DNA from: Chloroflexota bacterium
Lineage (GTDB): Bacteria > Chloroflexota > Anaerolineae > Promineifilales > Promineifilaceae
Length of the DNA stretch: 36,926 nt
Assembly (NCBI GenBank): GCA_020628815.1
Contig: JAHDEN010000047.1
Span: 1-36,926 of the forward strand
Reading direction: 5' to 3'
Shown here: piece by piece, positions 34,079-36,926 of the stretch
Layout: each line of letters opens with the position of its first letter
Position numbering within the stretch: position 1 is the first letter of the stretch
The notes under the pieces: model-generated
Told to the model about the DNA's origin: nothing
What the model saw: the letters and a program-made list of their open reading frames with translations, nothing else
Database searches by the model: none
Translations under genes and position numbers: made by a program

Positions 34079-34869
34079 CAGGGGGCCAGCACCTCGGCTA
34101 GATGGTGCTCTTCATCTTGTTCAGTGTCTGAATCAATGACTGATTTATCCTCAACCAAAGTTCCCCCTTGAACTCGAAATACCCGATCAGCCAACGTGGT
34201 TACCTGTGGTGAGTGGGTTGCCATGATCAAGGTTTTGCCCGCTTCACTGGTCAATTGCAAAAGTAGGTCCATGACGATCACACCGGTTTTTGAGTCCAAG
34301 TTACCGGTCGGTTCGTCGGCCAGCACCAGCCAAGGATCGTGGGCTAATGCGCGGCAAATCGCCACCCGCTGTTGCTCACCGCCTGATAGCCGATCAGGAA
34401 AGGTATCTCGCCGATCGGCCAAGCCAACTTTGTCAAGCAAGTCAACGGCGGCCGGTTCGATGTCTCGGCGTCGTTTGCCCGCCAGCTCTTGTGGCAAAAT
34501 GATGTTTTCTAGCGTGGTGAGCGTTGGGATCAGATTGAAGAACTGAAATACAAAGCCGATATTGTCCCGCCGGAAAAGTGTCCGGTCGTGGTCGGTCATT
34601 TGGGTGATGGCGGTTTCTTTGATGTATACATCACCTCCATCGGGTTCTTCAATGCCACAGGCAAGATTTAGCAGGGTGCTTTTACCACTGCCGGAAGGTC
34701 CAAGTAAGGCGGTAAATTTCCCTTCTTCAAATCCCACAGAAACGCCGTCTAATACGTGGCGCACACGGTCCCCTTCTTGGAACCCTTTCTTTAAATTTTC
34801 AAACCGAACGATTTTTTTATTTGTCATAATTGCTTTGTTTGTCAGTTTGCTATCTTTTGGATCAATCAT
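34078..34869 (-). CDS. ABC transporter ATPase, LolD/MacB type
   Basis: A 263-residue ATP-binding subunit with all motifs: Walker [10 protein letters not shown] at 57-65, Q-loop [11 protein letters not shown] near 108-118, signature LSGGEQQR at 161-168, Walker [13 protein letters not shown] at 181-192, and the H-loop ATHS. The FFNLIPTLT segment and DEPTGNLD are typical of the LolD/MacB/SalX branch that works with FtsX-type permeases. It is the first gene of a three-gene minus-strand operon. I use the ATG at 34869, with AAAGG six bases upstream; an internal ATG at 34827 is an alternative. A terminator-like hairpin lies about 45 bases upstream of the start. Confidence 0.95.
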   Translation of the reverse strand: MIDPKDSKLTNKAIMTNKKIVRFENLKKGFQEGDRVRHVLDGVSVGFEEGKFTALLGPSGSGKSTLLNLACGIEEPDGGDVYIKETAITQMTDHDRTLFRRDNIGFVFQFFNLIPTLTTLENIILPQELAGKRRRDIEPAAVDLLDKVGLADRRDTFPDRLSGGEQQRVAICRALAHDPWLVLADEPTGNLDSKTGVIVMDLLLQLTSEAGKTLIMATHSPQVTTLADRVFRVQGGTLVEDKSVIDSDTEQDEEHHLAEVLAP

Positions 34870-35229
34870 CTAGTGCCTTTGGTCACTGGATGATTGCCAA
34901 AAGTCATTTTTACAAAAAAACAGGGGCGAGAAATGGATGGTTCCATTCCTCGCCCCTGACTGAGATCTAATTAGAAACCTGCCATAGTTATGACAGGTTT
35001 TCGCGACAGTGTGAGATTAGCAAATTAGGGTTGCTGGTTCAATGATTCTGATCTAAATGTGATGTTCAAAAATATGTATATCAATCGGGTATCGTAAGTA
35101 GTCCTGTAAGTTGTTAGAATTAACGTAAGATAAGAGCCTAAGCAAGGAAAAAAAAGGAAACTCCAAAAGACTTTCCCTAGGAAAAAATTGAATATCTCGA
35201 GCCAAATTTAGGAGGCCCCGCAAACTACT
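34870..35229. other. Divergent spacer between the exporter operon and the lipoprotein gene
   Basis: These 360 bases contain the minus-strand hairpin with T run (34914-34958). AGGAGG at 35210-35215 is probably the ribosome binding site of the lipoprotein gene, with an unusually long spacing of about 14 bases. No other gene is visible. Confidence 0.5.
34914..34958 (-). terminator. Minus-strand terminator/attenuator-like hairpin before the ABC operon
   Basis: The plus-strand arms CAGGGGCGAGAAATGGA and TCCATTCCTCGCCCCTG pair with one mismatch around a 4-base loop. On the minus strand they are followed by seven T. No minus-strand gene ends here, so the hairpin may attenuate the operon leader or insulate it. 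Its GGGGCGAG core is shared with the 31310 foldback element. Confidence 0.75.
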
Positions 35230-36003
35230 ATGTGTCTAAAGTCATCGTTGCGTTACTGGGTTCTAGTCCCGGTCATTTTGTTATACAGTTGCACATTACC
35301 CCCATCATACGAACCAGAATTGTCTGACAATCGCGAAGTTGGAGGAAAAATTGAGCAAACAGCAACCCCGGTTGTTGTTGAACCTACTGAATCGCCTACG
35401 GAGAGTCTAGAAAGAACTACGAATTCTGTTGAGGCTGAAAGCTCAAGCGAGGAAGTCGTTGCGGCCGAATCTGAATCTGAAGAGGTTGAGCAGGCTGAAG
35501 AAAGTACTGAGGCAAGCGGTGCAGATGAGGGTGAGTCGGCCGAAGTTGCAGATTCATCAACGGGTGATGAGCCCGACCCCACAGCTGAACCAACTGAGAC
35601 ACCGGTAGCGTCTGAAGCAGATGAAGATGAGGAAGAAGATTCTGAGTCAGCTGAACCTACCGAAACCCAGACATCAACTCCTGAAATTGTGGAAGTCGTT
35701 GAAGGGTCTGAAAATAGTGAAGCCGCGCCAACCCTAGTCCCCACAATGACGGCCACACCAACAAACACGGCCGTGCCGCAAGCACCTGCACCGACGAGCA
35801 CCCCCACAGCTACGGCCGTGAGTGTACCAACTAACACGCCCGCACCGGCAACCAGCACGCCTCTACCCACACAGGTGCCGGTGGCGACAAATACGCCTCA
35901 GCCGTTAACGACAAGCACACCTATCCCACCCACAAACACGCCGGTTCCAACCTCTACGTTAGCGCCGGGTCAGTTCCCGGCAACAAGTACCCCATCCCCA
36001 TAA
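35230..36003 (+). CDS. Low-complexity lipoprotein with acidic and Thr/Pro-rich halves
   Basis: A 257-residue protein with a lipoprotein signal (YWVLVPVILLYSC, lipobox cysteine at 21). After the cysteine there is no recognisable globular domain. About residues 40-165 are rich in Glu, Ser and Ala with short TEPTE/ESESEE repeats, and residues 165-257 are Thr/Pro repeats of the TNTPxPTSTP kind ending in TSTPSP. It is likely an extended, membrane-anchored stalk or glycoprotein in the cell wall or matrix. Such Thr/Pro stretches are common linkers in Chloroflexota secreted proteins but rarely make up a whole protein. Truncation of a longer domain-bearing protein is possible, but a strong terminator follows directly. 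Confidence 0.8.
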   Translation: MCLKSSLRYWVLVPVILLYSCTLPPSYEPELSDNREVGGKIEQTATPVVVEPTESPTESLERTTNSVEAESSSEEVVAAESESEEVEQAEESTEASGADEGESAEVADSSTGDEPDPTAEPTETPVASEADEDEEEDSESAEPTETQTSTPEIVEVVEGSENSEAAPTLVPTMTATPTNTAVPQAPAPTSTPTATAVSVPTNTPAPATSTPLPTQVPVATNTPQPLTTSTPIPPTNTPVPTSTLAPGQFPATSTPSP

Positions 36004-36034
36004 CAGTAATTTCAAAGAATGGGGAATAAAAGTG

Positions 36035-36078
36035 AAAAGGGGACTGGCATCAGAAGTTGATGCCAGTCCCCTTTTTTT
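36035..36078 (+). terminator. Terminator after the lipoprotein gene
   Basis: AAAAGGGGACTGGCATCA pairs perfectly with TGATGCCAGTCCCCTTTT around GAAGT, followed by further T. Confidence 0.95.
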
Positions 36079-36376
36079 GTGCTGTGTGGCTAGAATTCTG
36101 ACTAGTTAGCAAGCAAGCTGTTTTCATAGTAGTAAAGAAGTGCCTTTATAAGCTACACGATCGCCTAAAAACGGCAGACATAGGTTGCTCCGTTGACAAG
36201 AAATCGTCTGCAGTATAGATACAATCGCACAACAAATGAAATGCTAATTCGTCACAACTCCCAATTTTTAATTTCAGTTTGTCTCCATGAAAACATCAAA
36301 TCGTTTGACAAGCCATTGTTGTTCATAGGCTAATAGTTGGCTTGTCACTTTTGTCATCACTTATAGCTTTTTTGCT
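36079..36376. other. Intergenic region with one long-loop inverted repeat
   Basis: No protein gene is visible here. TGACAAGCCA (36306-36315) and TGGCTTGTCA (36338-36347) form a perfect 10-base inverted repeat with a 22-base loop. A TTGACA at 36194 lies upstream of it but without a good -10 box. Confidence 0.45.
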
Positions 36377-36412
36377 AAAAAAAGGCCCAACCTTCTGGTT
36401 GAGCCTCTTTTT
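36377..36412. terminator. Bidirectional terminator after the surface-protein gene
   Basis: AGGCCCAACC pairs with GGTTGAGCCT with one mismatch around TTCT, flanked by A7 and T5. It lies about 55 bases past the stop of the minus-strand surface-protein gene. Confidence 0.85.
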
Positions 36413-36465
36413 AAGTCAAAATTCGAGATGCCTCATATCGACACGAATGGTTAAATGCGCTGTAC

Positions 36466-36926
36466 TTATTTCCGGCCGATGATTGGCAGATAAATCACTG
36501 TTGGTTCAAACGGATTGTGCGAAAATGGATCAATGTTGACCGTTTCATTTTCTGGCCCATTGTCCCATGTATACCGAACCTCGTCCCCATCGACCGATAA
36601 TGATGAGCGGACAGCCAATTGCGTGTTGAAGAAGCGCATCCAACCGATTCGCTTCGGTAATAGTGAAACTGAGTAACATGGCTGACCAAACGTTGCGTTG
36701 ATCTGCGTCGGGCGAACAGCCGTCCACCCATCTTGTTGTACCTCGCATACCGTGTAATCACCCGCTTTGACCTTGATCGATACACGACCCTCAGCGTCTG
36801 TTATATCAGTAGCAACAAGCTGATTATCAATGTCGTACACCTCAATTTCCCAGCCTGCCATGAATGGTTCCCCGTTCTGATAATTACCGCTACCATTCAG
36901 GTCATTGACCTTCCGAGCGTTGATAA
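36466..36926 (-). CDS. C-terminus of a SdrD/Cna-B-like surface protein (5' partial)
   Basis: The frame is open to the right edge of the window, so the N-terminal part lies beyond it. The visible ~152 residues begin with a prealbumin-like B-type repeat: KVNDLNGSGNYQNGEPFMAG, then WEIEVYD, TDAEGRVSIKVKAGDYTVCE and VQQDGWT. This matches SdrD-B/SpaA-like surface domains. The protein ends PFEPTVIYLPIIGRK. A closing h-Y-L-P-h-h-x-R motif is, to my knowledge, frequent at the C-termini of Chloroflexota secreted proteins and may be a retention or sorting tail. A bidirectional terminator follows at 36377-36412. Confidence 0.85.
   Translation of the reverse strand, partial: INARKVNDLNGSGNYQNGEPFMAGWEIEVYDIDNQLVATDITDAEGRVSIKVKAGDYTVCEVQQDGWTAVRPTQINATFGQPCYSVSLLPKRIGWMRFFNTQLAVRSSLSVDGDEVRYTWDNGPENETVNIDPFSHNPFEPTVIYLPIIGRK

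Noticed and set aside
1-36926. CRISPR array, tRNA, rRNA or transposase genes
   Set aside because: I looked for regularly spaced repeats, tRNA-like cloverleaf segments and transposase motifs and found none I could support.

Overview
The window looks like a chromosomal segment of a Chloroflexota bacterium of the Anaerolineae/Caldilineae/Ardenticatenia kind. This is inferred from protein style, not from a marker gene. The signs are threonine/proline 'PTATxxPPT' linkers in secreted proteins, a surface protein ending in ...IYLPIIGRK, a giant STAND-ATPase/TPR protein, an NB-ARC protein, an AttH/CrtC-like protein with a MacB-type exporter, and divergent FtsZ proteins. No tRNA, rRNA, CRISPR array, integrase or transposase gene was recognised. 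The hexamer CGGCCG is strikingly over-represented on both strands, in genes and spacers (about 115 copies counted by eye), which suggests a highly iterated palindrome.

Layout. (1) Positions 1-1079 hold the 3' part of a phytoene-desaturase-like FAD oxidoreductase. (2) Positions ~1077-9600 are an AT-rich, CGGCCG-poor accessory island. It carries a TPR protein, a convergent NB-ARC protein and a huge secreted copper-radical oxidase with three carbohydrate-binding modules and a lectin tail. Decayed fragments of neighbouring core genes lie at both edges: sulfatase and oxidoreductase pieces on the left, giant-TPR and sulfatase pieces on the right. (3) Positions 9601-19040, minus strand, hold a membrane sulfatase/phosphoethanolamine-transferase-like enzyme and a 2557-residue STAND/TPR protein. 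(4) Positions 19727-22179 hold two tandem, gap-free-aligning FtsZ-like proteins with altered GTP-binding signatures, followed by a convergent small protein. (5) Positions 23017-25885 hold DNA repair genes, uvrC and nth. (6) Positions 26088-29703 hold an AEC permease, an atypical SDR, a YCII-like protein and a PLP-dependent decarboxylase. (7) Positions 30153-34869, minus strand, hold an ABC exporter operon (ATPase, FtsX-type permease, AttH-like protein) interrupted by a foldback repeat. (8) Positions 35230-36926 hold a low-complexity lipoprotein and the C-terminus of a SdrD/Cna-B-like surface protein.

How the genes fit together. The ABC operon is a clear unit, with an ATGA overlap between ATPase and permease. 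The secreted oxidase, the lipoprotein and the surface protein point to cell-envelope or extracellular-matrix functions. The NB-ARC and TPR genes look like two halves of one signalling ATPase. The most unusual items are the FtsZ-like pair, the split NB-ARC/TPR locus, the decayed chimeric gene fragments (one junction lies on a CGGCCG word) and the CGGCCG over-representation itself.
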